From: Oscillatoriales cyanobacterium SM2_2_1
Lineage (GTDB): Bacteria; Cyanobacteriota; Cyanobacteriia; Pseudanabaenales; Pseudanabaenaceae
Length of the DNA: 54,694 bases
NCBI GenBank assembly: GCA_012031145.1
Contig: JAAUUH010000007.1
Coordinates: forward strand, 1 to 54,694
Direction of reading: 5' to 3'
The stretch's first letter is position 1, and the number at the start of each line of letters is the position of its first letter. The notes below the pieces were generated by a model. The model was given only the letters and a program-made list of their open reading frames with translations. It was not told the origin of the DNA and did not search any database. Shown here piece after piece: positions 37,263-46,480 of the stretch. Position numbers and translations under genes: made by a program.

Positions 37263-38044
37263 ATGGGTCTGCCTCATCCAAAATTTTCCAACGCTGATCG
37301 GGGAACAACCCTAGAGCTGTTAAAGAAATTAAAGCAGTGCCCCTGTCCTCGTCTTCGCGATCGCCTTGTGCGACTCAATATCGGCTTGATCAAAAAAGAG
37401 GTGTCCTATTGGTTGCGCCAGGGGGCAGAATCCTATGAGGACTTACTCCAGGTGGGGGCAATGGGACTGATGGCAGCAATTGACCGGTTTGAACCCGATC
37501 GCGGCTATGCCTTTAGCTCCTTCGCCGTGCGCCACATTCGAGGTGAGATTTTGCACTATCTGCGGGATAAAAGTACCACCCTCCGCATTCCCCGTCGTTG
37601 GCGGGAACTCAATCTCCAAGCGGTCAAGGTAAGTCAGGATTTGCGAGCAGCACTCCACCGCGAGCCCACTCAGAGGGAAATCGCCCATGCCCTTGGGGTC
37701 AGCCAGAGCGAATGGCACGAGGCACGCCTAGCCTATCAAAATCGCTGCCTCATGAGCCTCGACGCTCCTTTGCAATGCCATGAAGAAACTGCTACTTCCT
37801 TTGGTGATCTGCTTGCCGATCCCAAAGCGTGTCCTTGGCAACAGGTCGAGGAGACTTGGCAACTCCACGAGCGATCGCCCAGTTAGAGCAACGCACCCGC
37901 GAAATTTTGGAATATGTTTACCTAGAAGATCTGCCTCAGCGGGATGTGGCAGCAATGATGGGGCTGAGTGTGGTCACAGTTTCCCGTCAAGTCAAAAAAG
38001 GAATCACCACCCTGCGGGCGGCCATGATGGCCCAGGCATCCTAG
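37263..38044 (+). CDS. sigF: SigF-type group 3 sigma factor (frameshifted here)
   Basis: This alternative sigma factor of RNA polymerase resembles cyanobacterial SigF, which in Synechocystis controls pili, motility and surface structures. The first part has region 2 (LVRLNIGLIKKEVSY, EDLLQVGAMGLMAAIDRF, GYAFSSFAVRHIRGEI) and region 3 (AALHREPTQREIAHALGV). The frame breaks at 37871-37874, beside GCGATCGC. One G restores EAIAQLEQRTREILEYVYLE and region 4 with its HTH (DLPQRDVAAMMGLSVVTVSRQ). The restored length is about 260 residues. It converges on menC with a four-base overlap. Confidence 0.92.
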
Positions 38045-39081
38045 CAGCTAGGTTCAAGGGCGATAAACCCCCGGTGCACCTGCGGACAAGGATAGGATAG
38101 ATCTTCCGCTAAAAGAGAACCCGTGCCCAGCCCATGGGCGTGGATTGCAGGTAAGGTTGCGGCCAAATGTATGGCTCCGTGGCGGGCGATCGCCCCATCA
38201 ATTGCCGTAGTGATCACCACAGAAAGTCCCTGTTTCAGAATTTCAGTTGCCGCCTCCCGCGCAACTAACAGCCCACCCAATTGCATCGGCTTAAGTACAT
38301 AAATATCTGCTGCTCCCCAGGACAGAAGGGACTTCAGGGCAGTCAGGGAAGTCACCAGCTCGTCCGCTGCCACGGGCACCGCCGATCGCCACCGCACCTC
38401 AGCTAAATCCTCTCCCGTTGCCACGGGCTGCTCGATATATTCAATTCCCCATGGGGATAGTTCTGCACAATGGGCGATCGCTTCGGTCAAAGTCCACGCT
38501 CCGTTGGCATCAAGGCGTAGCTCCCCCCGCTCACCCAACCAGTCCCGAGTACCCCGTACCCTCTGCCGGTCTTGGGCAAAGTCGTGACCCACCTTTAGCT
38601 TGAAACAGCGATCGCCCTCCTCAAAACCCTGCTGCACCCGGGCTAGGGTTTCTGCCACCGTGCCCCCGCCCACCAATCGATTGACCGCTACTCGGGAAGC
38701 TACTGTCCCCTCTGAACCCGCCACCAAAGCTGCTAGGGAAACCTCTGCCCGTTGCGCTAAGAGGTTCAGTAGGGCAAGCTCTAACCCATGGCGAGTGGCC
38801 GGCGTATGATCACACCCCACCAGCCAAGAGGGCAGCTCTGCTAAGTCCGGCAACGTTCGCCCCACCCACTGGGACAATACCGTCCCTACCTGCGCCACCG
38901 TTTCCGCCCAAGACTCAGTGGTCAAAAACGGAGCTGCCTCCCCGTAGCCCACCGCCCCATCTTCGTCTTGGAGCGTAATCACTACCCCCCTGCGTTCGTG
39001 CCAAGTATGGCTAGCCGTTTTGAGGGGCGATCGCAACGGTAAAACGTAGGGATACCATCTTGCGAAAATGAGACGGGTCAT
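38041..39081 (-). CDS. menC: o-succinylbenzoate synthase
   Basis: MenC dehydrates SHCHC to o-succinylbenzoate in phylloquinone synthesis, the quinone of photosystem I. The 346-residue protein is an enolase-superfamily member: capping domain (VGYGEAAPFLTTESW), the KxK catalytic pair in CFKLKVGHD, metal ligands in RLDANGAW, YIEQP and AADE, and the second catalytic Lys in VLKPMQLGG. The related dipeptide epimerases share the fold, but overall spacing and cyanobacterial need favour MenC. The frame is intact. Confidence 0.9.
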   Translation of the reverse strand: MTRLIFARWYPYVLPLRSPLKTASHTWHERRGVVITLQDEDGAVGYGEAAPFLTTESWAETVAQVGTVLSQWVGRTLPDLAELPSWLVGCDHTPATRHGLELALLNLLAQRAEVSLAALVAGSEGTVASRVAVNRLVGGGTVAETLARVQQGFEEGDRCFKLKVGHDFAQDRQRVRGTRDWLGERGELRLDANGAWTLTEAIAHCAELSPWGIEYIEQPVATGEDLAEVRWRSAVPVAADELVTSLTALKSLLSWGAADIYVLKPMQLGGLLVAREAATEILKQGLSVVITTAIDGAIARHGAIHLAATLPAIHAHGLGTGSLLAEDLSYPCPQVHRGFIALEPSC

Positions 39082-39140
39082 AGATTTGAATAGAGTTCCT
39101 ATGATAGAATGGCTTTCCGTGTCAAAAATAGGATGGTGCT

Positions 39141-39266
39141 ATGAAAGTTGTAAGCTCACTTAAATCTGCCAAAACTCGCCACAAGGATTGCAAAGTAGTG
39201 CGCCGACGCGGCAAGCTCTATGTAATTTGTAAAACCAATCCCAAGTTTAAAGCCCGCCAAGGTTAG
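39141..39266 (+). CDS. rpmJ: type-B ribosomal protein L36
   Basis: This 41-residue gene lies 59 bases from the divergent menC start. [17 protein letters not shown] then [20 protein letters not shown] is the pattern of the second, zinc-free type of L36 (as E. coli YkgO): the four zinc cysteines of ordinary L36 are reduced to two. In other bacteria such paralogues replace the zinc form when zinc is scarce. I cannot see whether a zinc form exists elsewhere in the genome. Confidence 0.9.
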   Translation: MKVVSSLKSAKTRHKDCKVVRRRGKLYVICKTNPKFKARQG

Positions 39267-39403
39267 AACGCTAATTGTTCGCACAAGAGATGCAATAGAG
39301 TTAACGCAAAATTAGCGCACTGGTTCCATTTCCCTGAAATAGGTGATTTTGGTATTTCCCAGAAGATACTCTGCTGTGATGAGCAGAAGCGTAGCGTTTA
39401 TGG

Positions 39404-39765
39404 TCAACTCAATCCTCGAAGAAACCCGCTCAAACGCTCAACATTCAGGACAAAGGCTGTATCTGGTTCGGCATCTACCCGGTAAATGGTGGGATCGCTA
39501 AGGTCGCCATCCTCCGGCAAGACAAAATATTGATATCGGTCAGCACATTGACCACCATATTCATCATCGCCCCCGTGAGACTCGCCAACGGCGATCGCTT
39601 GAGGACGGACAGACATCCACTTAATTTCATCCGAGTCGGACTCAAATAGCTAAAGTGAAATTGATGATGGGAGAGGTAGGCATCGGGCTCAGCGGACTCG
39701 AAGAAGCGCTGGGGTGAAAATTTTAGCCCCAAAAGGAGTTCCCGAATCGGCGGGCAGGGGGACAC
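39404..39765 (-). pseudogene. SUKH (SMI1/KNR4)-like gene, broken
   Basis: Two frames join at about 39644-39652. The first has RELLLGLKFSPQRFFESAEP, the second ESDSDEIKWMSVRPQAIAVG, DDEYGGQCADRYQYFVLPED and TIYRVDAEPDTAFVLNVERL. One added T would join them into about 120 residues. The strand-rich pattern ending with a D-G-D turn and TIYRVD resembles SMI1/KNR4 (SUKH) proteins, many of which are immunity proteins against contact-dependent toxins. There is also no good start: an in-frame TAG lies two codons before the GTG at 39765. No toxin gene is adjacent. Confidence 0.4.
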
Positions 39766-40088
39766 GCTCTAATGGTGCTCAATTCCCAAACATCTATATA
39801 GTTGAGCGATCAGTTGAGCGGTCATCAACGAACATGGCGTTACACATGAAATTTTACGCTCCAGATTGCCATCCTGAACCTAGGCAAACTCAAAGCCACC
39901 GTAATATAGCTGTAAATAACTTGGTTAGGACGGGGTGCAGCGGTGAAACCCTTGGCTGGGGGCGCAGCCCCCAACCCCCCCCTTTTCCTTCGATGTCCGA
40001 ACCTACCCGAATGTAGCTATATTTCTCAGCATTCTCAAGACTACAAGTCAACACTAGTCCCCTGAACGCCTCACTGCTCCCACAGGTT
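39766..40088. other. intergenic region with a family-1 repeat
   Basis: Family-1 copy 6 occupies 39905-40021. I see nothing else. Confidence 0.5.
39905..40021 (+). repeat. family-1 intergenic repeat, copy 6
   Basis: Full-length copy: TATAGCTGTAAATAACTTGG, then GGCTGGGGGCGCAGCCCCC and an ACCCGAATGTAGCTATA end. Confidence 0.85.
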
Positions 40089-41201
40089 CTAGGAGTCCTT
40101 CAACAGATTCGGCACTGCTCGACATCCTCCCGGAATGGTACGCCGCGTCTCCACTCCACCCCAAGCGCAGAGATATTGGCGCTGCTCCGGTGAAATTCCG
40201 ACTGCCCCATTCAAGTCAACCCCCTCCACTACTGCCCCGGTTTGGGCCCCAGTCTTAAAGTTCGGTGTAACCGTCCGACTCCGGGGCGTTGCGGCATTTA
40301 CGTCATCGCCATAGAAAAAGCACGCCCCTGTAAGATCGGCACCTCGAAAATTTGACATCAGGAGGATGGCACCGGTGAAGTCGGCCCCCGCCAAATTGCA
40401 CCCCTCAAAATTGACCCGCGCCAAATTTGCTCCTGTAAAAACCGCCCGTCGCAAGTCCGTGTAGCTTAGATCCTTACCCGTTAACATGGAGCCGAGATTG
40501 ATCACCCGCACACCCGATGCCAAATCCACCACATACCCCCCAGAGCCGTCAAGGATCGGCCGCCCCAGCATGCCATCCCGACGTAGGGGTGTCAGCAAAT
40601 TGGCACTGGAGAGGAATCGAATCACCTTTGCCTTTCCTCCCGCATCAACGCTAGCTAGGAGTGCTGCGGTGCGGGCCTCGGCAATCACTCGCTCTAGCGG
40701 CCAGTCCTCCATTTGTCCCTCCTCGTCTAGGATAAGCTCGGAAATCCCTTGGAAGTAGGCGTCAATGGTTTGCTGCTGGGTGATGACATTCTGCTGTGTG
40801 GTCAGTTTCTCCGTGATTTCGTTTTGTCTTCCGGCGACCCAAACCGCCAAAATCGCAATCACCACCTGCCCCGCTGCCCCGATCGCCCCGGGTACGCCCT
40901 TTTCCCAGTCAAGTTTGGCCACCCACTCCCAAAACTTATTGTCGAATTTGGTGTAGCTACCGATCAGGAACAGTGTCATGAAGGTCAGGGCAGAAGCAAG
41001 TGTCACATCCCAATGAATTCCTAGGGGGGATTTACGGAAAATCGTGTAAAGGAAGGGGAGCAAAATCGGCAGGGTAAAAAGAGAGAAAATCAATGTGCCC
41101 GCTAGGATCAAATCCTCCCGCAGCAGTTCCACCCCAGCAAACGTCATACCGACGCCGCCAGTGGCAAAAAGCAATCCAAGTAGTCTGATCCGTGTGGACA
41201 T
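40089..41201 (-). CDS. membrane protein with pentapeptide repeats
   Basis: The 370-residue protein has about four N-terminal membrane helices (residues 6-125), a Gln-rich coiled coil (TEKLTTQQNVITQQQTIDAY), a helical middle region and a C-terminal run of pentapeptide repeats (LSYTDLRRAVFTGANLARVN and on, about 242-295; A(D/N)LxX pattern). Such membrane-anchored pentapeptide proteins are common in cyanobacteria; their function is mostly unknown. After the repeats, four cysteines lie in the last 70 residues. The frame is intact. Confidence 0.85.
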   Translation of the reverse strand: MSTRIRLLGLLFATGGVGMTFAGVELLREDLILAGTLIFSLFTLPILLPFLYTIFRKSPLGIHWDVTLASALTFMTLFLIGSYTKFDNKFWEWVAKLDWEKGVPGAIGAAGQVVIAILAVWVAGRQNEITEKLTTQQNVITQQQTIDAYFQGISELILDEEGQMEDWPLERVIAEARTAALLASVDAGGKAKVIRFLSSANLLTPLRRDGMLGRPILDGSGGYVVDLASGVRVINLGSMLTGKDLSYTDLRRAVFTGANLARVNFEGCNLAGADFTGAILLMSNFRGADLTGACFFYGDDVNAATPRSRTVTPNFKTGAQTGAVVEGVDLNGAVGISPEQRQYLCAWGGVETRRTIPGGCRAVPNLLKDS

Positions 41202-41359
41202 GGCCTATCTCTTAAATGGCTGGGCAAGCACATTTTATCCCAAGAGTTCGCCGCAGTCCGAGAAAGAAAAAACCCTCCATCTGTTTCCAGAAGGAGAGCT
41301 GACGGCCTTCATACTATGGGTTTGATGCCATACCCCATTGCAGCCGAGCTAGCTGCAAA

Positions 41360-41797
41360 TTAGGAGGTGGGCAAGCTGACCTTAAAGGCTTTGACCTCAT
41401 TGGTCTTGGGCAGGGTCAAAACCAAAACACCATTTTGGTAATCAGCCTTGACCTCCTCGTTTTGTACCGGAGTGGGCAATTGAAACACCCGTTGGAACTT
41501 GCCATACTGGAGTTCACTCCAGAAATACTGACTGCCCTTCTCACTGTGGCGCTCAACGCAGCGTTCACCAGCAATAGAAACAGAGTTACGGGTGACTTGA
41601 ATGTCGAGATCCTTAGGATTGACATCGGGAATTATGACCCGAAGCGTCAGAACGTCGCCGTCATCCCGCAGTTCACTTGCGGGCAACCATGACCGATCTT
41701 TTTCATCGGTGACTACTCCAGTGGCTTCACCGAGAAGACGATCCATTTGACGTCGCATGAGCTCAAGCTCTGGAAGAGACTGCCAACGAATCAGCAT
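41360..41797 (-). CDS. hspA: Hsp20-family small heat-shock protein
   Basis: The 145-residue chaperone has an alpha-crystallin domain: LTLRVIIPDVNPKDLDIQV, SIAGERCVE, FQRVFQLPTPVQNEEVKADY and the closing GVLVLTLPKTNE. ATG 41797 is chosen over an upstream in-frame ATG because the strong Shine-Dalgarno AAAGGAGGAA lies just before it. Cyanobacterial HspA/Hsp17 protects thylakoid membranes and phycobilisomes in heat. The leader may fold onto the ribosome site. Confidence 0.93.
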   Translation of the reverse strand: MLIRWQSLPELELMRRQMDRLLGEATGVVTDEKDRSWLPASELRDDGDVLTLRVIIPDVNPKDLDIQVTRNSVSIAGERCVERHSEKGSQYFWSELQYGKFQRVFQLPTPVQNEEVKADYQNGVLVLTLPKTNEVKAFKVSLPTS

Positions 41798-41835
41798 AAC
41801 GAATTCCTCCTTTAACATCTGGTGTGCGAAGAACT
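41798..41835 (-). promoter_or_regulatory. candidate RNA thermometer before hspA
   Basis: In the hspA leader, AGUUCUUC (41828-41835 on the minus strand) can pair with GAGGAAUU (41802-41809), eight pairs with two G-U, closing an 18-base loop and covering most of the Shine-Dalgarno. A short, weak hairpin over the ribosome site is how the Synechocystis hsp17 thermometer works. This is predicted by eye, not folded by computer. A second small hairpin (ATGAAC/GTTCAT) lies just upstream in the leader. Confidence 0.4.
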
Positions 41836-42189
41836 TTGAATTGATGAACCCTTCAGTTCATGGTTCCATTATTGAAGTTCCGTCCTGCTGAGGGAAGTCT
41901 GGAGAACCGTTGACCTTGGTGGGGAAGACCGATCCTAGGTGATGTTCCTCCCTTGTTCCCCAATGGAGCAGCTCACGGATGGGTGAAGAAGTCGCCCCAT
42001 AGCCCAAACCTTAACCTCAAGTAAAGCCAAGAGTGACCAGAGAGTCGTGGGGGTTCTCCCAACAGCGATTCAGGTTCGTAGTCTCCAACTCCAAGGGGCT
42101 GATCCAACGCTGATCAAACCTAGATGCATACCAATACGAAGGGTGCATTCCGATATTTTTGTGTGCTGCCCTTCCTTAGGTCATAATTA
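41836..42189. other. intergenic region between divergent hspA and the hydrolase
   Basis: Both genes must be driven from here. I see the short ATGAAC/GTTCAT hairpin of the hspA leader but no clear operator such as a CIRCE element. Confidence 0.4.
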
Positions 42190-43085
42190 ATGCCTATGCA
42201 GGATCAATTTTGGACTTGGCGCGATCGCCAGATTTGTTACTGGGCAGCCCAATCGGTGGCAGATGCTCCGGCCATGGTTTTGATCCATGGTTTTGGTGCT
42301 GGGCGATGGCACTGGCGCAAAAATATTTCTGACCTCAGTGCTTTCGGACGCATCTATGCCATTGACCTATTGGGGTTTGGTGGTTCGGATAAACCCCGTC
42401 CCACTCCCGAACTGCCCTACACCTTTGAGACCTGGGGGCAGCAAGTGGCGGACTTTCTGCGGGATGTCGTGCAATCTCCGGCAATTTTGGTGGGCAACTC
42501 CGTAGGCGCGATCGCGCCATGCAGACCGCTGTGATGGCACCGGAATGGGTACCTAGGGTGGTGCTTCTTAATTGCTCCCTGCGGTTGCTCCATGATCGCA
42601 AGCAGTCTGCGCTACCTTGGTATCGGCGATTCGGTTCCCGTTGGGTGCAGCAAGTGTTGGGTAACCGGGCGATCGCCCAAATCTTTTTCGACCAAATTCG
42701 GCAGCGGCGCAGCATCGGCAACATTCTGAATCAAGCCTATGCCCGCAAAGAAGCAATTACTGAAGAACTCATCGATCTCCTTCTGGCCCCAGCCCAAGAC
42801 TCCGGTGCCGTGGATGTATTTATGGCGTTTGTCCGCTATTCCCAGGGGCCCACACCCGAGGACTTACTCGCCCAACTGCCCTGTCCTGCCACGATTTTGT
42901 GGGGTATTGCCGATCCTTGGGAGCCGATTGCCTTGGCTCAAGAATGGCAAAACTATCCCGCTGTCGAAGCGTTCATCCCCCTAGAGGGTGTGGGCCACTG
43001 CCCCCAAGATGAAGCTCCAGAATTGGTAAACCCTTACCTGAAGGCGGCGCTGGTTGCCTGTGATGCTGATCACGCAATCATCTGA
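42190..43085 (+). CDS. alpha/beta-hydrolase (frameshifted here)
   Basis: The first part has MVLIHGFGAGRWHW (oxyanion loop), YAIDLLGFGGSDKP and the nucleophile elbow GNSVG. The frame breaks at 42511-42523, at GCGATCGC; one added G restores GAIAAMQTAVMAPEWV and the rest of the fold follows, with ILWGIADPWEP (acid Asp) and GVGHCPQDEAPELV (catalytic His). The restored length is about 298 residues. It resembles the chlorophyll-related/epoxide-hydrolase-like group common in cyanobacteria, but the substrate is unknown. A strong terminator follows. Confidence 0.88.
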
Positions 43086-43175
43086 TGTGATTCACATAAC
43101 CTAGGTGCCTTCCATCACCCGGACTAGCGTTCTCCCCCGACATAATAAGGTTACTAGCGACGTATCTATAACTTT

Positions 43176-43202
43176 CCGTTAGCTTCGGCTAACGGTTTTT
43201 TT
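43176..43202 (+). terminator. rho-independent terminator
   Basis: CCGTTAGC-TTCG-GCTAACGG is a perfect 8-bp stem with a UUCG tetraloop followed by TTTTTTT, about 90 bases after the hydrolase stop. Confidence 0.92.
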
Positions 43203-43212
43203 ATGGCTTCCC

Positions 43213-43296
43213 TTAGGAAACAAAGGGCTGTACCAACTTCCAAAATAAGTAAGGTACCCCGATCAACAACAGCGCGTAAATTACATAGGTCATCAT
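43213..43296 (-). CDS. possible 27-residue single-helix membrane protein
   Basis: A short minus-strand frame encodes MMTYVIYALLLIGVPYLFWK followed by LVQPFVS. It is one membrane helix with aromatic ends, the look of the many tiny subunits of cyanobacterial photosynthetic and NDH-1 complexes. I match it to none of the ones I remember. No clear Shine-Dalgarno is visible. Its location, back to back with a terminator and otherwise alone, allows a real gene. Confidence 0.4.
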   Translation of the reverse strand: MMTYVIYALLLIGVPYLFWKLVQPFVS

Positions 43297-43641
43297 GAAA
43301 CTTTGTAGCAAAAATTACTCTACGAATTTTAGCACAAACTCTATAACTATAAAGTTGTATTTAGTCTTCCCAGGTCATATCCGATTTGAATGAGGGGCTG
43401 TATCACTTAGCGGTCAAATGCTCTTACGGTGAGAGGTTTAGCTCCTAGCCTGTGAAATTTGGTAGAGTCGGTCACGCCGATCCCGCAGGGCTGCTAGCTT
43501 GAATTGATGGTGCGCCCGAGGGGATTCGCGGTAATTCCTGGACTGATGGAACTTCTCAGTTCCGAATTCCATCCTGCTGGAATTGGACTAGAGATTAGGA
43601 GGACTGGGAGTTTTTTCTGATAACCTGGGAAAAATCGGAAA
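43297..43641. other. intergenic region before herA with a family-2 repeat
   Basis: It holds family-2 copy B (43394-43522). I see no gene. Confidence 0.5.
43394..43522 (+). repeat. family-2 intergenic repeat, copy B
   Basis: This ~129-bp element starts GGGGCTGT and has TTAGCGGTCAAATGCTCTTA, TTTAGCTCCTAGCCTGTGAA, ATCCCGCAGGGCTGCTAG and GAATTGATGGTGCGCCCGAG in the same order as copy A. Confidence 0.7.
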
Positions 43642-45356
43642 ATGGTCTCTATGGGCGAACTTCAGCCTTTGGGTATTGTGGTGCAGGGCTCCCTCAGTGA
43701 GGGACTAGAGGTGCGTCTGCACGGCTCGGTTTCCGTTGAGGAACTGCGAGTAGGTAAGTTTTTAGTGGTGCAGGGGCGGCGATCGCGCTTTTTTTGTCTG
43801 CTCACGGATGTGATTCTCGGCACCGCTTCACCACGGATTATGGCCAATCCACCCGATCCGAGCGATACATTCTTCACGGAAGTTTTAGCGGGAACTGGCA
43901 CCTATGGCACCGTTCACCTGACACCGATGCTGATGTTTGTGCCCGATAATCCCCTCGATTTACTCACCGAAGCACCCGCCAGGAAAGGTAAACGCAAGAA
44001 GGTTGAAGAACCTAGCACGGCCTATAGTCTGCTACCCGTTAAGACCGTTCCCCAGCACTTTAGTCAGGTATTTGATTCCTCAGAGCGGGATTTTCGGATT
44101 GTGTTTGGCTGGGAAGATGACCCCCACCGGCGAAATTTTGTGATCGGGCGACCCATAGATATGGAAGTGCCAGTGTGCTTGGATCTTGATCGCCTTGTAG
44201 AGCGCAGTAATGGCATTTTTGGTAAGTCAGGAACGGGTAAATCCTTTCTGGCGCGGCTGCTACTGTCAGGGATTATTCGCAAGCGAGCAGCGGTGAATCT
44301 GATTTTTGATATGCACTCAGAATACGGTTGGGAAGCGGCGACTGAGGGCAAGCAGTTCCATACGGTTAAAGGATTACGGCAGTTATTTCCCTCCCAAGTG
44401 CAGATTTACACCCTTGATCCGGATTCCACCAAGCGGCGGGGTGTGCGCGATGCCCAGGAGCTATACATCAGCTATGACCAAATTGATGTGGAAGATCTAA
44501 TGCTGATTCGGGAGGAGCTTAACCTTTCGGAGGCCAGTTTAGAGAATGCGATCATCCTGCGGAATGAGTTTGGCAAAAATTGGATTACCCACCTGCTCGG
44601 TATGAACAATGGGGAAATTCAGGAGTTTTGTGAGCAGAAAATGGGGAATAAGTCTTCAATTATGGCGCTGCAACGGAAACTTACCCGCCTTGAAGACCTC
44701 AAATATCTGCAGGCCACCTGCCCAGAGAATTACATTGAACGAATTTTGCGGGCGATCGCCGCAGAGCAACATATTGTGATTGAGTTCGGCTCCCAGTCCA
44801 ATCTTCTTTCCTACATGCTGGCGACAAATATCATTACTCGCCGCATTCACCATGCCTATGTGCGACAGGCGGAAAAGTTTATGCAGACTAAAAATGTGGG
44901 CGATCGCCGCCCCAACTGATGATCACCATCGAAGAAGCGCACCGATTTCTCGCTCCCATGACCGCTAAGCAGACCATTTTTGGTACGATCGCCCGGGAAA
45001 TGCGGAAATATTTTGTGACGTTGCTGGTGGTCGATCAACGCCCCTCTGGAATTGATAATGAAGTCATGTCCCAGATTGGCACCCGGATCACGGCACTCCT
45101 GAATGACGAGAAGGATATCGAAGCGATTTTTACGGGTGTGGCAGGCAGTGGCGAACTGCGTTCCATTCTGGCGAAGCTCGATTCTAAACAGCAAGCTTTG
45201 GTGCTCGGCCATGCTGTACCTATGCCCGTCGTCGTCCAAACCCGTGCCTATGACGAGCAGTTCTATCGCGAAATTGGCGAGGCCGATTGGCAACAGATGC
45301 CCACTCAGGAGGTGCTCCGCCTAGCCGAAACCGCCCGGGCCGATCTGGGCTTTTGA
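43642..45356 (+). CDS. herA: HerA-like DNA-end translocase (frameshifted here)
   Basis: HerA is a hexameric FtsK-like ATPase that works with the NurA nuclease on double-strand breaks; in many bacteria related systems also give phage defence. The N-terminal HAS-barrel (about 1-100) is followed by Walker A GKSGTGKS (194-201). The frame breaks at 44900-44912 right after GCGATCGCC; one C restores DRPPQLMITIEEAHRFL (Walker B) and the rest follows (LLVVDQRPSGIDNEVMSQIG, sensor/arginine region). The restored length is about 571 residues. The end overlaps rluE by 52 bases, convergent. Confidence 0.92.
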
Positions 45357-45943
45357 GCCTTCACCTGAGGATTAGCGATCGCCTTGAGTTGACACACCTC
45401 CGGCTCTGTTAAAAATCGCCAGGCTCCGCAGGCTAAATCACCCAATTCCAAATGGGCGATCGCCACCCGAATGAGTCGCAGTGTCGGTAAGCCCACTGCC
45501 GCTGTCATCCGCCGCACCTGACGGTTTTTACCCTCATAGAGCGTTAGCGCCAGCCATGCGGTCGGCACAGTGAGACGATGGCGAATGGGGGGATTCCGAG
45601 GTGGTACTTGGGGCGTAATCACTGCTACCCCACAGGGCAAGGTGTGATAGTTCTGAATCGCTAATCCTCCGGCGGTCAAGCGGGCGATCGCCTCTGCCGT
45701 GGGTACGCCTTCGACCTGCGCCCAGTAACTACGGGGATGGCGAAAACGCGGATCACTCAGCCAGTGCTGCAGTTTGCCATCATCGGTTAACAGCATCAGC
45801 CCTTCGCTGTCCTGATCCAGCCGCCCGACGGGATATACCTCCGGCACCGGAATGAAATCCCTTAGGGTTGCATGCTCCGTCGCCCCAGCATCACCAAACT
45901 GACTCAATACCCCATAGGGTTTATGGAATAGCAGGTACGGCAT
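45305..45943 (-). CDS. rluE: rRNA pseudouridine synthase (RluE/RsuA family)
   Basis: The enzyme isomerises a uridine of ribosomal RNA to pseudouridine. The 212-residue protein has LLFHKPYGVLSQF, the catalytic Asp in GRLDQDSEGLMLLT (D43) and the family's GKNRQVRRMTAAVG. No S4 domain precedes the core, as in RluE. A basic tail (KAQKPRSARAVSARR) ends it. E. coli RluE modifies 23S rRNA U2457; I infer a similar target. Confidence 0.92.
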   Translation of the reverse strand: MPYLLFHKPYGVLSQFGDAGATEHATLRDFIPVPEVYPVGRLDQDSEGLMLLTDDGKLQHWLSDPRFRHPRSYWAQVEGVPTAEAIARLTAGGLAIQNYHTLPCGVAVITPQVPPRNPPIRHRLTVPTAWLALTLYEGKNRQVRRMTAAVGLPTLRLIRVAIAHLELGDLACGAWRFLTEPEVCQLKAIANPQVKAQKPRSARAVSARRSTS

Positions 45944-46480
45944 CGCACTCGGTCACCAATAACAAACAAATCCTAACGCCCAAACCATAAAAAAACTGAT
46001 GGGCACCTCGAAAAATCAAGGTCTTATTGAGAATCACGACGGTAGGAACAATGCTCCAGTGTCTCTCTAATCTCAACAAAGTAATTGCAATGTAATTACA
46101 TAGAGCTACCCTGAAGCAAAAGCGGCATGATTTGTGCTTGCGTTATTATTACTTTTTATAAGCTATAGCTATATTCGGGTAGATTCGGACAACAAAAGCA
46201 AAGGGGGGCTGCGCCCCTAGCCAGCCCCTGCACCCCGTCCTAACCAAGTGATTTACAGCTATAACTCAAGACCTAACCAATGATTTGGCCGATGATTCAA
46301 CGGATAGTTCCAAGAATGCCTGCTGGATCTGAACGTTTGAATTAGGATTGGACGAATCAAAGTAGATTAAACGAATTAAGGTCAAGGCAATTCAGCCCAG
46401 TTGAGGATGATCGACCTAATTTCAACTGAGACCTACGAAATTCAGGCTATCAAGGGCGGACATCATCTGCGGACATCATC
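45944..46480. other. intergenic region with a family-1 repeat and a 13-bp duplication
   Basis: Family-1 copy 7 lies at 46164-46263. Near the pgsA stop, GCGGACATCATCT occurs twice in tandem (46456-46481). No gene is seen. Confidence 0.5.
46164..46263 (-). repeat. family-1 intergenic repeat, copy 7
   Basis: Reverse copy of 100 bp with TATAGCTATATTCGGGTAG at one end, GGGGGGCTGCGCCCC in the middle and the reverse of GTAAATCACTTGGTTAGGA at the other. Confidence 0.85.

Noticed and set aside
101-46263. CRISPR array from the repeats
   Set aside because: The copies are kilobases apart, longer than CRISPR repeats and not separated by spacers of fixed length.
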